Under the pieces are notes generated by a model that saw nothing but the letters and a program-made list of their open reading frames with translations, searched no databases and had not been told where the DNA came from. Shown here one piece after another: positions 8,810-18,406 of a stretch of DNA of 33,267 nucleotides. Made by a program: the position numbers and the translations under genes. This stretch comes from an uncultured Pseudobutyrivibrio sp. (GTDB lineage Bacteria > Bacillota > Clostridia > Lachnospirales > Lachnospiraceae): contig CACYLQ010000006.1 of assembly GCA_902775195.1 (NCBI GenBank), positions 1 to 33,267 of the forward strand. The letters are read 5' to 3'. The stretch's first letter is position 1; the number at the start of each line of letters is the position of its first letter.

Positions 8810-8857
8810 TTCTTCTTTTACGGCTCGTTTCTTAAGTTAGAGATTATAGGAGACAAG

Positions 8858-10153
8858 ATGGAACAGTATGTTATAAAAGGTGGCACAGCGCTTACGGGAG
8901 AGGTAGAGATAAGCGGTGCCAAGAATGCAGCGTTAGGAATTTTGGCTGGAGCCATTATGGCAGACGAAACTGTTACAATTGAAAATCTACCAAATGTAAA
9001 AGATATTAACGTTTTAATTGGTGCTATTGAAGATATAGGAGCAAAAATCAACCGTGTTGACGAGCACACAGTTGAGATTAATGGTTCATCTATCAATAGA
9101 CTTTCTGTTGATTATGAATACATTAAAAAGATTCGTGCTTCTTATTATTTGATGGGAGCATTACTTGGTAAATACAAGAGTGCAGAGGTAGCACTTCCAG
9201 GTGGTTGCCTTATCGGTTCAAGACCAATCGATTTACACGTTAAGGGCTTAAAGGCTCTTGGTGCCAATGTTGATGTATCTTACGGACTTTGGTCTGCTAG
9301 AGCAGACAAGCTTGTTGGTAACCACATTTACCTTGATAAGGTATCTGTTGGTGCAACTATCAACATCATGCTTGCTGCAGTACTTGCTGAAGGCAAGACT
9401 ACTATCGAAAATGCAGCTAAGGAGCCACACGTCGTAGACGTAGCTTCATTCCTTAACAGTATGGGAGCTAATATCCGTGGTGCAGGTACAGATGTTATCC
9501 GTATCGTTGGTGTATCAAAGCTTCACGGCACAACTTATGCAGTTATCCCTGATCAGATTGAAGCAGGCACATACATGTGCGCAGCAGCAGCTACACACGG
9601 TGATGTTGTTGTTAAGAACGTTATCCCTAAGCACTTAGAGGCTACTTCAGCTAAGCTTATTGAAATGGGATGCGTTATCGAAGAATATGATGATGCAGTT
9701 AGAGTTATTGCTAAGGGACGTAAGCTCACACATACACACGTTACTACACTTCCTTACCCAGGCTTCCCTACAGATATGCAGCCTGAAATTACTGCAGTTC
9801 TCGCTATCGCAGAGGGAACCAGCACAGTTACAGAATCTATTTTTGAGACTCGTTTCAAATATGTAGATGAGCTTGCAAGAATGGGTGCTAACATCAAGGT
9901 AGAGGGTACAGTAGCTATCGTTAATGGTGTAGATCACTACACAGGTGCACAGGTTTGCGCACCAGACCTTCGTGCAGGTGCAGCTCTTATCATTGCAGGA
10001 CTTGCAGCTGATGGAATAACCACTATCGACGATATCAAATTCGTTCAGCGTGGCTATGAGGACATCGCAGGAAAGCTCACAAAGCTTGGAGCATCCTTCG
10101 CCGAAGTCGACAACGAACACGACCTGCAGAAGTTCAAACTAAAGGTAGGCTAA
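8858..10153 (+). CDS. murA: UDP-N-acetylglucosamine 1-carboxyvinyltransferase
   Basis: Catalyses the first committed step of peptidoglycan synthesis: enolpyruvyl transfer from phosphoenolpyruvate to UDP-GlcNAc in the cytoplasm. The protein is full length (431 residues) and has the conserved Lys22-Asn23 (GAKNAAL) and the active-site loop PGGCLIGSRP with Cys117, the residue alkylated by fosfomycin in Cys-type MurA enzymes. DLHVKGLKALGA and the GGTTIDD-like C-terminal motifs (here DGITTIDDI) also fit. ATG 8858 follows a GGAGA site. Firmicutes often carry two murA copies and I cannot say which this is. The cysteine-rich gene follows 20 bases later. Confidence 0.95.
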   Translation: MEQYVIKGGTALTGEVEISGAKNAALGILAGAIMADETVTIENLPNVKDINVLIGAIEDIGAKINRVDEHTVEINGSSINRLSVDYEYIKKIRASYYLMGALLGKYKSAEVALPGGCLIGSRPIDLHVKGLKALGANVDVSYGLWSARADKLVGNHIYLDKVSVGATINIMLAAVLAEGKTTIENAAKEPHVVDVASFLNSMGANIRGAGTDVIRIVGVSKLHGTTYAVIPDQIEAGTYMCAAAATHGDVVVKNVIPKHLEATSAKLIEMGCVIEEYDDAVRVIAKGRKLTHTHVTTLPYPGFPTDMQPEITAVLAIAEGTSTVTESIFETRFKYVDELARMGANIKVEGTVAIVNGVDHYTGAQVCAPDLRAGAALIIAGLAADGITTIDDIKFVQRGYEDIAGKLTKLGASFAEVDNEHDLQKFKLKVG

Positions 10154-10173
10154 GCCGCGGACTAGAGGTATAT

Positions 10174-10416
10174 ATGGAACATTATAAATTCTTTCAGAAT
10201 AGAGAATGTGAATATTTTCCTTGCCATGAGACAGATAAACCAGAAGAGTTTAACTGTCTCTTTTGTTATTGTCCACTTTATCATTTGGGCAAGGATTGTG
10301 GCGGAAACTTTTATTACACAGATAAAGGGGTAAAATCCTGTGTAAATTGTTTAAGACCACATAAAAAAGAAAACTATAAAAAAATAGTGAAAAAATTAAA
10401 AAATGAATTAAGTTAA
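10174..10416 (+). CDS. Cysteine-rich small protein
   Basis: An 80-residue soluble protein with nine cysteines: CEYFPC, CLFCYCPLY, DCGG, and CVNCLRPH. The pattern matches the cysteine-rich small domain family (Pfam PF04071 as I recall it), which occurs alone in anaerobes or fused to cobalamin-biosynthesis enzymes and probably binds zinc or an iron-sulfur cluster. The tail is lysine-rich. It lies 20 bases after murA and may be co-transcribed, though no functional link is evident. Specific role unknown. Confidence 0.7.
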   Translation: MEHYKFFQNRECEYFPCHETDKPEEFNCLFCYCPLYHLGKDCGGNFYYTDKGVKSCVNCLRPHKKENYKKIVKKLKNELS

Positions 10417-10501
10417 CAAAAATATAACATTTATAGACTATGATGAACTCAATGTATATGAAAACAGATAAGGGGGAGTCTGTATTAATAGGAGGAAGGT
10501 C

Positions 10502-12562
10502 ATGGCTAAGAATGATAATGTCACAAACTCTGCTTTAAAAGTTAAGCGAGGAATTGGAAAAACACTGTTAACTTATTTATTGCCAATTATTCTTATTGGT
10601 ATAGTATGTATAATCGTGTTTATTTCCTACAATGCACGTCAGGTTATCACCGAAGTTTCCCTTATGGATTTAAAGGCTGAAGGGCAAGCCAATGCTAGTG
10701 ATTTAGGTACAGTATTTGAAATGCTTACAGCCAAAGATGGACAGTATTGTGATACTTTGGAACGAGTATATTTTGAAGATCACGAAGCAATGCTTAAATA
10801 TGTAGAGCCATCTGCAGATTATAATACAGTTGAAAATACAGGTATATACATTGGCTTTTCTGATGATTCTTATTTCTTTGCTAATCATCAGGTTCAGCCA
10901 GCTGACTGGCGCCCAACACAGCGTGGTTGGTATTCAGAAGGCCAGGGACAGGAAACCTTTGTATGCACAGAACCATATGTTGATGCTAACAATGGTCAGC
11001 TTTGCGTTACATTTGTACGTTCTGTTAACTGTGCAAATGGCGAAAAGGGTGTTGCTGCCGTTGACGTTTTCTTAACAGACCTTCAGGAAAAGGTTAATGC
11101 GCTTACACCAATGAAGACCGGTGGTTCAATGGTGCTTGATGGTGATTACATCATCTCTTACTTCGATAATGCATACAATGGAACACTTGTATCTGAATCA
11201 GGTAGTAAATATCTAGAGCAGGTTAAGGCTTTAGTTGAAAGCGGAAACACAGAAGTAGTTACAATCAACCAGGATTCAACAAATACAGACTATTATGTAT
11301 GCGTTTCACAAATTCCAGGAACAACATGGTCGCTTATTTCATCAGTTTCAGTTGATGATGTAATGGCGGAAGCAAACCACTTTATGGTTGTATCTCTTAT
11401 TGCAATGATTCTGTTAATAGTTGTAATTACAGCAGTTATCCTTATTACAATCAACAAGGTTATTACAAAACCAGTATCTGGTCTTTCAAGCAGCATTCTT
11501 AAGATTTCCGATGGTGATTTCACAACAAGAATGCCAGATGACAGAGGCGATGAGATTGGTCTTATCAGTAAGGAAATGCAGCGTTTCGTACAGATTATGA
11601 ATGGAGCTATTGGTTCTATTCAGGGCCGTGCAGAACAGCTGCAGGAGGATTCTGAGAGCTCTAAGAATGCATCTAGCAAGATGAGTACAGAGGCTGGCGA
11701 CCAGTCAGTATCAATGGGTCAGATTCAAGAGACAATGGACGATATTTCAAACGCTGTCGGCGAGCTTGCTGAGAACGCAACAAATCTTGCTCATGCAGTT
11801 TCAGATTTGACCGATAATGGAAATAGCACAAACGAAACCATGATTGCCTTAGTAGACCAGGCCAAGATTGGTCAGGAGGATATGACTGAGGTTCAGCGCA
11901 GTATGGACAAGATTAATGAGTCTATGAGCGAAATGAACGATGTTGTTGTTACTGTAGGTGATTCTGCTAAGCAGATTACAGATATTGTTCAGATGATTGA
12001 TTCTATTGCAGAGCAGACAAACCTGTTGTCTCTTAACGCTTCTATCGAGGCTGCCAGAGCAGGTGAGGCAGGCAAGGGCTTCGCAGTTGTTGCCGATGAA
12101 ATCGGAAAGCTAGCTCAGAACTCTCAGGATGCGGCAAAGGAAATCGGCGATATTATCAAACAGATTACAGGACTTATCTCTGATTTGGCAGAAAAGTCAC
12201 AGAATAACATGGATTCAATTAATGCCAGCGGTGAGGTAGTAGAAAAGGCTGGTACAAGCTTCAGCAAGATTTACGATGACCTTAACGAAGCTGCAAGCGT
12301 AATGAAGAACATGATTAATATGATGGGCGAGGTTAATGATATTGCATCGTCCGTAGCGGCTATTTCAGAAGAGCAGTCAGCTAGTTCAGAAGAAATTACA
12401 GCTACAATCTATACACTTACAGAAAGTGCAAATCAAATTGCAACAGAGAGCCAGGGCGTAGAAGATGTTGCTAATTCGGTTTCAGATTCTGCACTTGCTA
12501 TTAACGATGAGCTTTCTAAGTTCAAAATTGAAAGTGATATCAATCCAAATAGCATGAGTTAG
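10502..12562 (+). CDS. Methyl-accepting chemotaxis protein with Cache domain
   Basis: A transmembrane chemoreceptor of 686 residues. A cytoplasmic N-terminus with helix 1 (about residues 18-40) is followed by an extracytoplasmic double-Cache ligand domain (about 45-290, including [13 protein letters not shown] and [11 protein letters not shown]), helix 2 (about 294-318), HAMP (about 317-370), and a long coiled-coil signalling domain. The signalling tip is near 500-535 ([24 protein letters not shown]), the CheA/CheW contact. The Cache family commonly senses amino acids or small organic ligands; the ligand here is unknown. ATG 10502 has an AGGAGGAAGG site. A second receptor gene lies 200 bases downstream. 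Confidence 0.95.
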   Translation: MAKNDNVTNSALKVKRGIGKTLLTYLLPIILIGIVCIIVFISYNARQVITEVSLMDLKAEGQANASDLGTVFEMLTAKDGQYCDTLERVYFEDHEAMLKYVEPSADYNTVENTGIYIGFSDDSYFFANHQVQPADWRPTQRGWYSEGQGQETFVCTEPYVDANNGQLCVTFVRSVNCANGEKGVAAVDVFLTDLQEKVNALTPMKTGGSMVLDGDYIISYFDNAYNGTLVSESGSKYLEQVKALVESGNTEVVTINQDSTNTDYYVCVSQIPGTTWSLISSVSVDDVMAEANHFMVVSLIAMILLIVVITAVILITINKVITKPVSGLSSSILKISDGDFTTRMPDDRGDEIGLISKEMQRFVQIMNGAIGSIQGRAEQLQEDSESSKNASSKMSTEAGDQSVSMGQIQETMDDISNAVGELAENATNLAHAVSDLTDNGNSTNETMIALVDQAKIGQEDMTEVQRSMDKINESMSEMNDVVVTVGDSAKQITDIVQMIDSIAEQTNLLSLNASIEAARAGEAGKGFAVVADEIGKLAQNSQDAAKEIGDIIKQITGLISDLAEKSQNNMDSINASGEVVEKAGTSFSKIYDDLNEAASVMKNMINMMGEVNDIASSVAAISEEQSASSEEITATIYTLTESANQIATESQGVEDVANSVSDSALAINDELSKFKIESDINPNSMS

Positions 12563-12589
12563 GTAGTAGCGCTACATAATCATATAGAG

Positions 12590-12625
12590 GAGGCCGTGTT
12601 GAGTTTATAGCCCAGCACGGCCTCT
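12590..12625 (+). terminator. Terminator-like hairpin after the first chemoreceptor
   Basis: GAGGCCGTGTTG (12590-12601) pairs with CAGCACGGCCTC (12613-12624) with one G-U pair and an 11-base loop. It is a very stable stem but lacks a T-run, so it may be a rho-independent terminator of weak efficiency or an mRNA-stabilising 3-prime hairpin. Confidence 0.6.
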
Positions 12626-12768
12626 TCACGTCTAAAATATGTGTTCAGGTGAAAGTTTTGTGAAGATTCTGCAAATTCACAATATTTTCAAAAAAATGTT
12701 GTTATACTTAGTGTAATAACGAAAGTATCCAGCGGAAAATATGATGAGATATATGGAGGGCCTCAATT

Positions 12769-14259
12769 ATGAATGAAGAAGCTGAGAAAATTGATATCAA
12801 AACCAAGCAGATGCTTGAAAAGAACCGTTTGGCCAGATATTGCGGTACAATCACATGCATAGCGTTGATATTTTTTGCTGTCAGATCACTTATAATGGAC
12901 GGCGTTAATCCACTAGATTTAGTGCGTTTAGCTTTAGCAGTTCTTGATATTATATTATTCCAGGTATGTTATATGAGCTTTGGCGAGCAATATCGTTATA
13001 AGTTCGCCATCACATTATCTATGGTTGTGATGTTTTTGTTGAATATATATGTACCTAGTGATAACCATATGTACTTGTTTATGTATCCTATTATACTTAT
13101 CGTTATGATTTATGGAGAGGCTGGCACGGTAAGGATAGGATGTATAATTGCCAATGTATGTCTTATAACCTCGGGCTTTATAGAGATTCGCAGAGGACAT
13201 ATTTCTGGCCGTGATTTAATGACAGAATTAGGTTTTAGTATTATAGCCTGCACAATAGCAGTTATAGTATGTAAACAGCAGAGAAGACAAACTACAGAAG
13301 CTCTTGATACAATCAAGGATCATGCAGAAGACCTTAAAGAGACATCTGACACAATTGTTGATTTGGCAGAGCAGCTGAATAAGAAGTTTGAGGAAGCCAA
13401 TGATGTTTCATCTCGATTAAATGAATCTATGGAGACAGTTCATGATTCGGTAGCTGAAATCGTTGAAGGCACAAAGAATACAGCAGAGGCAGTTGAAAAT
13501 CAGACCAATAAGACAGCTGTTATTCAGGAAAGCATCCAGTCTGTAGGTAATGAGGCCAACAACATTGATAATGTATCTGCAAGAGTTGAAGATTCCGTAA
13601 ACGAAGGTGTAGACCTTATCAATCAGCTTAAGACACAGGCTGAAAAGGTTGAAAATATCAACATCGAGACAAGTAACACAACTAAGGCTCTTAATGATAG
13701 TATTCAGGATATCCAGGGTATTACAGAAACAATCCTTGGTATTTCCAGCCAGACAAACCTTCTTGCTCTTAATGCATCTATTGAGGCGGCCAGAGCAGGT
13801 GAAGCTGGTAAGGGCTTCGCAGTTGTTGCTGATGAAATCAGAGCTCTTTCTGAAAGCACAAGGGAGGCTACAGAAGAGATTGCAAAGATTATCGAGCGTC
13901 TTACATCTGAGGCACGTACTGCAGCAGATGCAATGTCAAAATCAGCTGAATATGCAAGCAGACAGAATGATTTGATTACAGAAACAGGTTCTAAGCTTGA
14001 CACCATCAAGGAAGGTACAGACGAGCTTAGAGAGGGCGTTGTTCAGGTTAAATCATCTGTTGAAGAAGTTATTGAAGCAAATACACAGATTATGGATAAC
14101 ATCACAAATCTATCTGCTACATCACAGCAGGTTGCAGCAGCTACAGATACTGTTGGTTCTGTAAGTGATGAGGCAATGGATGCTCTTACAAACATGAATA
14201 ATACACTTGAGGTTATCAATAAAATCGCAAGAGAAATGGAAGAGATGGCGCTCAAGTAA
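12769..14259 (+). CDS. Methyl-accepting chemotaxis protein with multi-helix membrane sensor
   Basis: A 496-residue receptor that lacks an extracytoplasmic ligand domain. Residues about 22-170 form roughly six hydrophobic helices ([81 protein letters not shown]) with short loops, so sensing probably happens in or near the membrane. There is no evident HAMP domain. The coiled coil follows directly, with the signalling tip near residues 325-360 ([23 protein letters not shown]). The ligand or stimulus is unknown. ATG 12769 is preceded by GGAGGG. A TATACT -10-like box lies at 12703-12708. Its own terminator is at 14289. Confidence 0.92.
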   Translation: MNEEAEKIDIKTKQMLEKNRLARYCGTITCIALIFFAVRSLIMDGVNPLDLVRLALAVLDIILFQVCYMSFGEQYRYKFAITLSMVVMFLLNIYVPSDNHMYLFMYPIILIVMIYGEAGTVRIGCIIANVCLITSGFIEIRRGHISGRDLMTELGFSIIACTIAVIVCKQQRRQTTEALDTIKDHAEDLKETSDTIVDLAEQLNKKFEEANDVSSRLNESMETVHDSVAEIVEGTKNTAEAVENQTNKTAVIQESIQSVGNEANNIDNVSARVEDSVNEGVDLINQLKTQAEKVENINIETSNTTKALNDSIQDIQGITETILGISSQTNLLALNASIEAARAGEAGKGFAVVADEIRALSESTREATEEIAKIIERLTSEARTAADAMSKSAEYASRQNDLITETGSKLDTIKEGTDELREGVVQVKSSVEEVIEANTQIMDNITNLSATSQQVAAATDTVGSVSDEAMDALTNMNNTLEVINKIAREMEEMALK

Positions 14260-14288
14260 AAAAACGTGTACAATAGAAAAAGGTAGCA

Positions 14289-14317
14289 GGGGGTGTAGCA
14301 AATGCTGCACCCCTTTT
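14289..14317 (+). terminator. Intrinsic terminator
   Basis: GGGGTGTAGCA (14289-14299) pairs with TGCTGCACCCC (14302-14312) across a two-base gap (the real loop probably opens a few more bases), followed by five Ts. It separates the chemoreceptor from the zinc-ribbon and pncB genes. Confidence 0.9.
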
Positions 14318-14347
14318 TATCGGATTTTATTGTTAAGGAGTTTTGTA

Positions 14348-14569
14348 ATGGATATTTCAGAAAAAATCGATTTACACGACTGCCCAATCTGCGGAGGGGC
14401 AGGTATTTTAGAGGAAGAGGACATGGGCTTTTATGTTGCATGTTTAGATTGCGGTAGCTACACAGGCACAGTTGGCTACAAGAGTGAAGATGGAAAGCTT
14501 ACAGCAGCAGAGAAATCTGCTATGCTTTGGAATACAGGTAAAGTTATCAATAGCGCTCCAGGAGAGTAA
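14348..14569 (+). CDS. Small zinc-ribbon protein
   Basis: A 73-residue protein with two CxxC knuckles, CPICGG near the N-terminus and CLDCG about 18 residues later, which form a single zinc ribbon. The C-terminal half (AAEKSAMLWN) resembles Lar-type restriction-alleviation or phage zinc-ribbon proteins, where AA.WN follows the ribbon. The ATG at 14348 is chosen over a longer frame that would overlap the preceding receptor gene and its terminator, because AAGGAG lies at 14335-14340. The gene ends 15 bases before pncB and is probably co-transcribed. No function can be assigned beyond metal binding. Confidence 0.75.
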   Translation: MDISEKIDLHDCPICGGAGILEEEDMGFYVACLDCGSYTGTVGYKSEDGKLTAAEKSAMLWNTGKVINSAPGE

Positions 14570-14584
14570 GAAAGAAGGCTAATT

Positions 14585-16087
14585 ATGAAGCAAACTCAGG
14601 ATAAGGCTAGAAACCTAACAATGATGATGGATGAGTATGAGCTTACAATGGCTAATGCTTATTTTAACGACCCTACTATCGACAATAATGCAAGGGTTAG
14701 CTTTGATGTGTTTTATAGAGTAAATCCAGATGGAGGCGGCTTTGCTATTTTTGCAGGCTTGCAGCAGGTTAAGGATTATCTTTTGAATATGCATTTTACT
14801 GAGGAGGATATTGAATATCTCAGAAGTGTAGGGCATTTCACAGATGACTTCCTTGATTACCTTAAGGATTTTAAATTTACAGGTGATGTGGATGCATTCC
14901 CAGAGGGAACTATCATGTATCCAAACGAACCAATCATCACAGTTACAGCACCTATCATTGAGGCTCAGCTTGTAGAAACTGAAATATTGGCACAGGTTAA
15001 CCATCAGTCTCTTATCGCTACAAAGGCCAGCAGAATAGTTAGAGCTGCAGCAGGACGTGCAGTATCAGATTTCGGTGCCAGACGTGCACACAATAACGAT
15101 GCAGCAATATACGGTGCAAGAGCGGCCTATATCGGCGGCGCAAGTGGAACAGCAACAGTTTCTGCAGGTCAGTATTTCAACATCCCTATTGGCGGTACTA
15201 TGGCCCACAGCTACGTTATGTATTTCACATCAGATGATAACGATTATCGTGCATCAGAGCTTACAGCATTTAGAAGCTTTGCAAAGAGCTATCCTAACAA
15301 CTGTATTCTTCTGGTTGATACTTACAACGTACTTAAATCCGGCGTTCCTAACGCTATAAAGGTATTTAAGGAGATGAAGGAAGCAGGTATCGAATCTAAG
15401 AGCTTCGGTATCCGTATCGATTCAGGCGACCTTGCTTATCTTACAAAGAAGGCTAGAAAGATGTTAGATGATGCAGGCTTCGAAAAGGCTAAAATCATCG
15501 TTAGTAATTCCCTTGACGAATACACTATCACATCTATCCTTCAGCAGGGTGGAAAGGTAGATTCCTTCGGTGTAGGTGAAAGATTAATTACAGCTAAGTC
15601 TGAGCCTGTTTTCGGCGCAGTATACAAGCTTTGCGCTGTTACGAACCCTAAGACTGGAGAAATCATCCCTAAGATTAAGATATCTGAAACTGTAGAAAAG
15701 ATTACAAACCCAGGTCTTAAGGATGTATATCGTATCAAGGATGAAAGCGGACGTGCAGTAGCAGATTTGCTTGCTATCAAGGGTGAGAAGATAGATATGT
15801 CTATCGAGGGTGGCTACAAATTTGTTGACCCAGAGCAGCCATGGAAGAGCACTCATATCTTTGAAAACTGTACAGCAGAATTGCTTCAGCAGCCACTTAT
15901 CGTAGGCGGTAAGGCAGCATCTGAGGACGAGGATATGCAGACAATCCGTGCAAGGGTACAGAAGCAGCTTGAGACCAGTGTATGGCCTGAGGAACAGCGC
16001 TTTGAGAACCCCCACAAGCATTATCTGGATATGACTCCTGCTTATTACAACATGAAGATGGACCTTCTTCGTAAAGAGGATAAATAG
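14585..16087 (+). CDS. pncB: Nicotinate phosphoribosyltransferase
   Basis: Joins nicotinate and phosphoribosyl pyrophosphate to form nicotinate mononucleotide, using ATP, in NAD salvage in the cytoplasm. The 500-residue length is normal for the longer clade of this family. Family landmarks are the N-terminal DEYELTMANAYF, FDVFYRVNP, GRAVSDFGARRAHN, and the autophosphorylated His208 in GTMAHSYVM; IRIDSGDLAYL carries the phosphate-binding and ribose contacts. ATG 14585 follows AGAAGG. It is flanked by a zinc-ribbon gene 15 bases upstream and an rsmJ-like gene 2 bases downstream. The product of this gene is also the precursor used by LarB (NaAD), encoded at 23697, though they are not in one operon. 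Confidence 0.95.
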   Translation: MKQTQDKARNLTMMMDEYELTMANAYFNDPTIDNNARVSFDVFYRVNPDGGGFAIFAGLQQVKDYLLNMHFTEEDIEYLRSVGHFTDDFLDYLKDFKFTGDVDAFPEGTIMYPNEPIITVTAPIIEAQLVETEILAQVNHQSLIATKASRIVRAAAGRAVSDFGARRAHNNDAAIYGARAAYIGGASGTATVSAGQYFNIPIGGTMAHSYVMYFTSDDNDYRASELTAFRSFAKSYPNNCILLVDTYNVLKSGVPNAIKVFKEMKEAGIESKSFGIRIDSGDLAYLTKKARKMLDDAGFEKAKIIVSNSLDEYTITSILQQGGKVDSFGVGERLITAKSEPVFGAVYKLCAVTNPKTGEIIPKIKISETVEKITNPGLKDVYRIKDESGRAVADLLAIKGEKIDMSIEGGYKFVDPEQPWKSTHIFENCTAELLQQPLIVGGKAASEDEDMQTIRARVQKQLETSVWPEEQRFENPHKHYLDMTPAYYNMKMDLLRKEDK

Positions 16088-16089
16088 AA

Positions 16090-16779
16090 TTGATATCAAA
16101 AGAACTGATAGAAAACTATAATTTAAAGCTCGCAGATAAGGGGCTGGCGCTGATTCAAACAGATGAAGGGCTCAGCCTTAGCTCTGGCGAGCTTTCTATA
16201 ATGGCAGATTTTAGAGACATGCTGCCAAGGCTTAAAAAGAGCAATTTAGAGCGAGAAATGTTAGTGAAGGCCGCCAGAATCAAGGGGCAGCCTATGCCAC
16301 AGACTCTAATCGATGCAACAGCAGGCTTTGGGGAGGATTCCCTGATTCTTGCAGCAGCAGGCTTTCAGGTACGCCTATACGAAATGGACGAGATTATTGC
16401 CCTATTACTTCAGGATTGTATGGAAAGAGCCCTAGAAATACCTGAATTAAAGGCTGCAGTAAGCAGGATGACATTAGTGTGCGGGGATAGTGTAAAGGCC
16501 ATGAAAGAGCTGGATTATAAGCCAGATATAGTGCTTTTGGACCCAATGTTTCCTGAACGTCAAAAAAGTGCATTGATTAAGAAAAAATTCCAACTACTTC
16601 AGAAGTTAGAAAGTCCTTGTTCTATGGAGGAGGAGCTTTTAGAGGCTGCAGAGGCAGCTCAGTCCAAGAGAATAGTGATAAAACGTCCATTAAAAGGACC
16701 ATATCTTGCAGGCAGAAAGCCTAGCTATAGCTTAGAGGGCAAGGCAATTAGGTACGACTGTATGGTTTACGCAAGATAG
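16090..16779 (+). CDS. RsmJ-like rRNA methyltransferase
   Basis: A class I SAM-dependent methyltransferase of 229 residues. The glycine-rich SAM loop is DATAGFGEDSLILAAAG from Asp75, and the catalytic motif is DPMFPERQKSA from Asp151, both characteristic of RsmJ (YhiQ), which makes m2G1516 in 16S rRNA of E. coli. It ends in the conserved RYDCMVY-like beta strand. The start is TTG 16090, two bases after the pncB stop, with GAGG near 16077-16080 as the ribosome site, so it is translationally coupled to pncB. The target nucleotide in this organism is inferred only. Confidence 0.8.
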   Translation: MISKELIENYNLKLADKGLALIQTDEGLSLSSGELSIMADFRDMLPRLKKSNLEREMLVKAARIKGQPMPQTLIDATAGFGEDSLILAAAGFQVRLYEMDEIIALLLQDCMERALEIPELKAAVSRMTLVCGDSVKAMKELDYKPDIVLLDPMFPERQKSALIKKKFQLLQKLESPCSMEEELLEAAEAAQSKRIVIKRPLKGPYLAGRKPSYSLEGKAIRYDCMVYAR

Positions 16780-16815
16780 TAGTCTTTTGTGTATAATTCA
16801 TCAAATGGCAATCTT

Positions 16816-16844
16816 TTTTCACGGAAAACCCTTATTTATATAAT
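16816..16844 (+). promoter_or_regulatory. Sigma-A-type promoter for the headless receptor
   Basis: A -35 box TTTTCA (16816-16821) and a perfect -10 TATAAT (16839-16844) are separated by 17 bases and lie 56 bases before ATG 16900. No other gene could use it. Confidence 0.6.
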
Positions 16845-16899
16845 ATGATAAATGATATATAACACATGTAGTGTGTCTTTATCTGAAAGAGGGGAAAAC

Positions 16900-18273
16900 A
16901 TGAAGAAGACCAAGCGTACTACTGTAAAAAGCAGAATAACAAAGCATGTGGTATTTGCCATAATAATTACAATTAGCTTTATGACTATTGTAAATCTTAT
17001 TTATCTTTCCCGCCGTATCATAGAACAGCAGGAGATGAAGCTAGAATTGGCTACACAGGTTAGTGCAAATGAAGTGGATAACTGGGTTAATGATATGGCT
17101 ACGGTTACAGAGGATATGGCAAGTACACTTACAGCGCTAGGCGATTTGGACCAGACCACTGTTAGGGCAGTTGTTGATAGGGTGGCACTTAATCATCCTG
17201 AACTATATTTTGTATATTTTTCTGATAAGCTGGGAAATATGACTATGGCCCGTGGAGTTGATTTTGCATCGGGGGTTGATCCTAGAGAACGAGGTTGGTA
17301 TAAAAAAGCTGCAGCGGCTGGACATACAGTTGTAATTGATCCATATTCAAGTGCAACCAGACCAGATGTCATGATGGTAACCGTCGCAACTCCTGTATAT
17401 TGGGGCTCAATGATGGTTGGTGTTGTTGGTGTTGATGCGGATATAGAATCTATTCAAAATTTCATGAGTACCATTGATTTTGAAGAGGGTTCCTATGGAT
17501 TCCTTTTAGATAGTCAAGATAACATAATTGTTCATCCAAATGCACAGTACAATCCAACAGAAGATAAAATAACATATGCCTTTGAGGTAATGCCTGAACT
17601 TGAGGAAGTTGTAGCTGGTAAAGAAGACGGCTATGTGACAGCCAAGGATTACACGGGTACAAGCATGGTTTATTCAGCAGTAAAGCTTGAAAACAGCCGA
17701 TGGACAGTGGCAGTGGCATATCCAGAGGCAAATTTCCTAAAGCATGTGGATAGAGGTATTAGAATTAGCATATTTGTTGCTATCTTTTGTATCCTCTTAG
17801 CGCTGGGTGATATAACACATACAGTCAGAAAAGTGTTAAAGCCTCTTGATAAGATAAATCCTGCTATGGATAGAATCATGGAAGGCGATTTTACTACTAA
17901 GCTGAATTTTGCAACCTCAAACGATGAAATAGGGGATATGCAAAATAAGCTGGCAGCTTCATTAGAGGAGCTATCAAAGGTTATCCAGAAGCAGAAATAC
18001 GTATTATCAGAGATGGAAAAGGGAAATCTTATGGTTGAGGATATCGAAAATTTCCCTGGAGAATTAAACGAGATTGCAGAATCTGTTAATTCTATCAAGG
18101 CATCCTTTAATGATATTATTAGCGATATTCAGTTTTCAGCAATAAACCTACAAAGCTTTGCAATGGGTATCAATGAATCCAGCGATTTAGAGGAGATGCG
18201 CTCAGTATTTGAGGAGCTTTCTGCAGAAGCTAATATACTGATGGAAAAGACTTCTCACTTTAAGACAATGTAA
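16900..18273 (+). CDS. Cache-HAMP membrane receptor without a signalling domain
   Basis: A 457-residue receptor from ATG 16900, chosen because GAGGGG sits at 16889-16894; an in-frame ATG 48 bases earlier has no ribosome site. Helix 1 is at about residues 16-37. A double-Cache ligand domain covers about 40-280 (FVYFSDKLGNMTMARG, DPRERGWYKKA, DPYSSATRPDVMMVTVATPVY, YGFLLDSQDNIIVHPN). Helix 2 is at about 286-306, followed by HAMP (about 307-362) and a second HAMP-like repeat (VLSEMEKGNLMVEDIENFPGELNEIAESVNSI). The protein then ends about 45 residues later without the chemoreceptor signalling tip, kinase, GGDEF or other output module. The stop is followed immediately by a terminator, so the gene looks complete rather than frameshifted. 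Partner unknown. Confidence 0.85.
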   Translation: MKKTKRTTVKSRITKHVVFAIIITISFMTIVNLIYLSRRIIEQQEMKLELATQVSANEVDNWVNDMATVTEDMASTLTALGDLDQTTVRAVVDRVALNHPELYFVYFSDKLGNMTMARGVDFASGVDPRERGWYKKAAAAGHTVVIDPYSSATRPDVMMVTVATPVYWGSMMVGVVGVDADIESIQNFMSTIDFEEGSYGFLLDSQDNIIVHPNAQYNPTEDKITYAFEVMPELEEVVAGKEDGYVTAKDYTGTSMVYSAVKLENSRWTVAVAYPEANFLKHVDRGIRISIFVAIFCILLALGDITHTVRKVLKPLDKINPAMDRIMEGDFTTKLNFATSNDEIGDMQNKLAASLEELSKVIQKQKYVLSEMEKGNLMVEDIENFPGELNEIAESVNSIKASFNDIISDIQFSAINLQSFAMGINESSDLEEMRSVFEELSAEANILMEKTSHFKTM

Positions 18274-18286
18274 AAATATAGCATAG

Positions 18287-18317
18287 AAAGTCTTCACAAG
18301 ATGTGGAGACTTTTTTT
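18287..18317 (+). terminator. Intrinsic terminator
   Basis: AAAGTCTTCACA (18287-18298) pairs with TGTGGAGACTTT (18302-18313) with one G-U pair and a short AGA loop. It runs into seven Ts. Confidence 0.92.
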
Positions 18318-18339
18318 GTTTCTTTTTTACGAAATGTGC

Positions 18340-18351
18340 GCAACCGATTGC
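18340..18351. promoter_or_regulatory. LacI-type operator before the regulator gene
   Basis: GCAACCGATTGC is a near-perfect inverted repeat with a central CG, the form bound by LacI/GalR-family regulators. It matches the CAACCGGTTGCA site before the transporter gene at 19532. It lies 56 bases before ATG 18407 and overlaps a possible -35 box (TTGCAT, 18348-18353), so autoregulation is likely. Confidence 0.65.
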
Positions 18352-18406
18352 ATTTGTATATTTAATGTGATAACTTAAGAAATTAGGAAAAGAAAAGAGG
18401 ATGATT

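Noticed and set aside
9647..10120. 157-residue reverse-strand frame inside murA
   Set aside because: It lies wholly inside a strongly supported murA gene, is cysteine/serine-rich as typical for an antisense shadow, and has no ribosome site.
14207..14347. N-terminal extension of the zinc-ribbon protein
   Set aside because: The extension would overlap the preceding chemoreceptor gene and read through its terminator; AAGGAG marks ATG 14348 as the start.
15584..16099. 171-residue reverse-strand frame across pncB and the rsmJ-like gene
   Set aside because: Antisense to two conserved genes with matching family motifs; composition is not protein-like.
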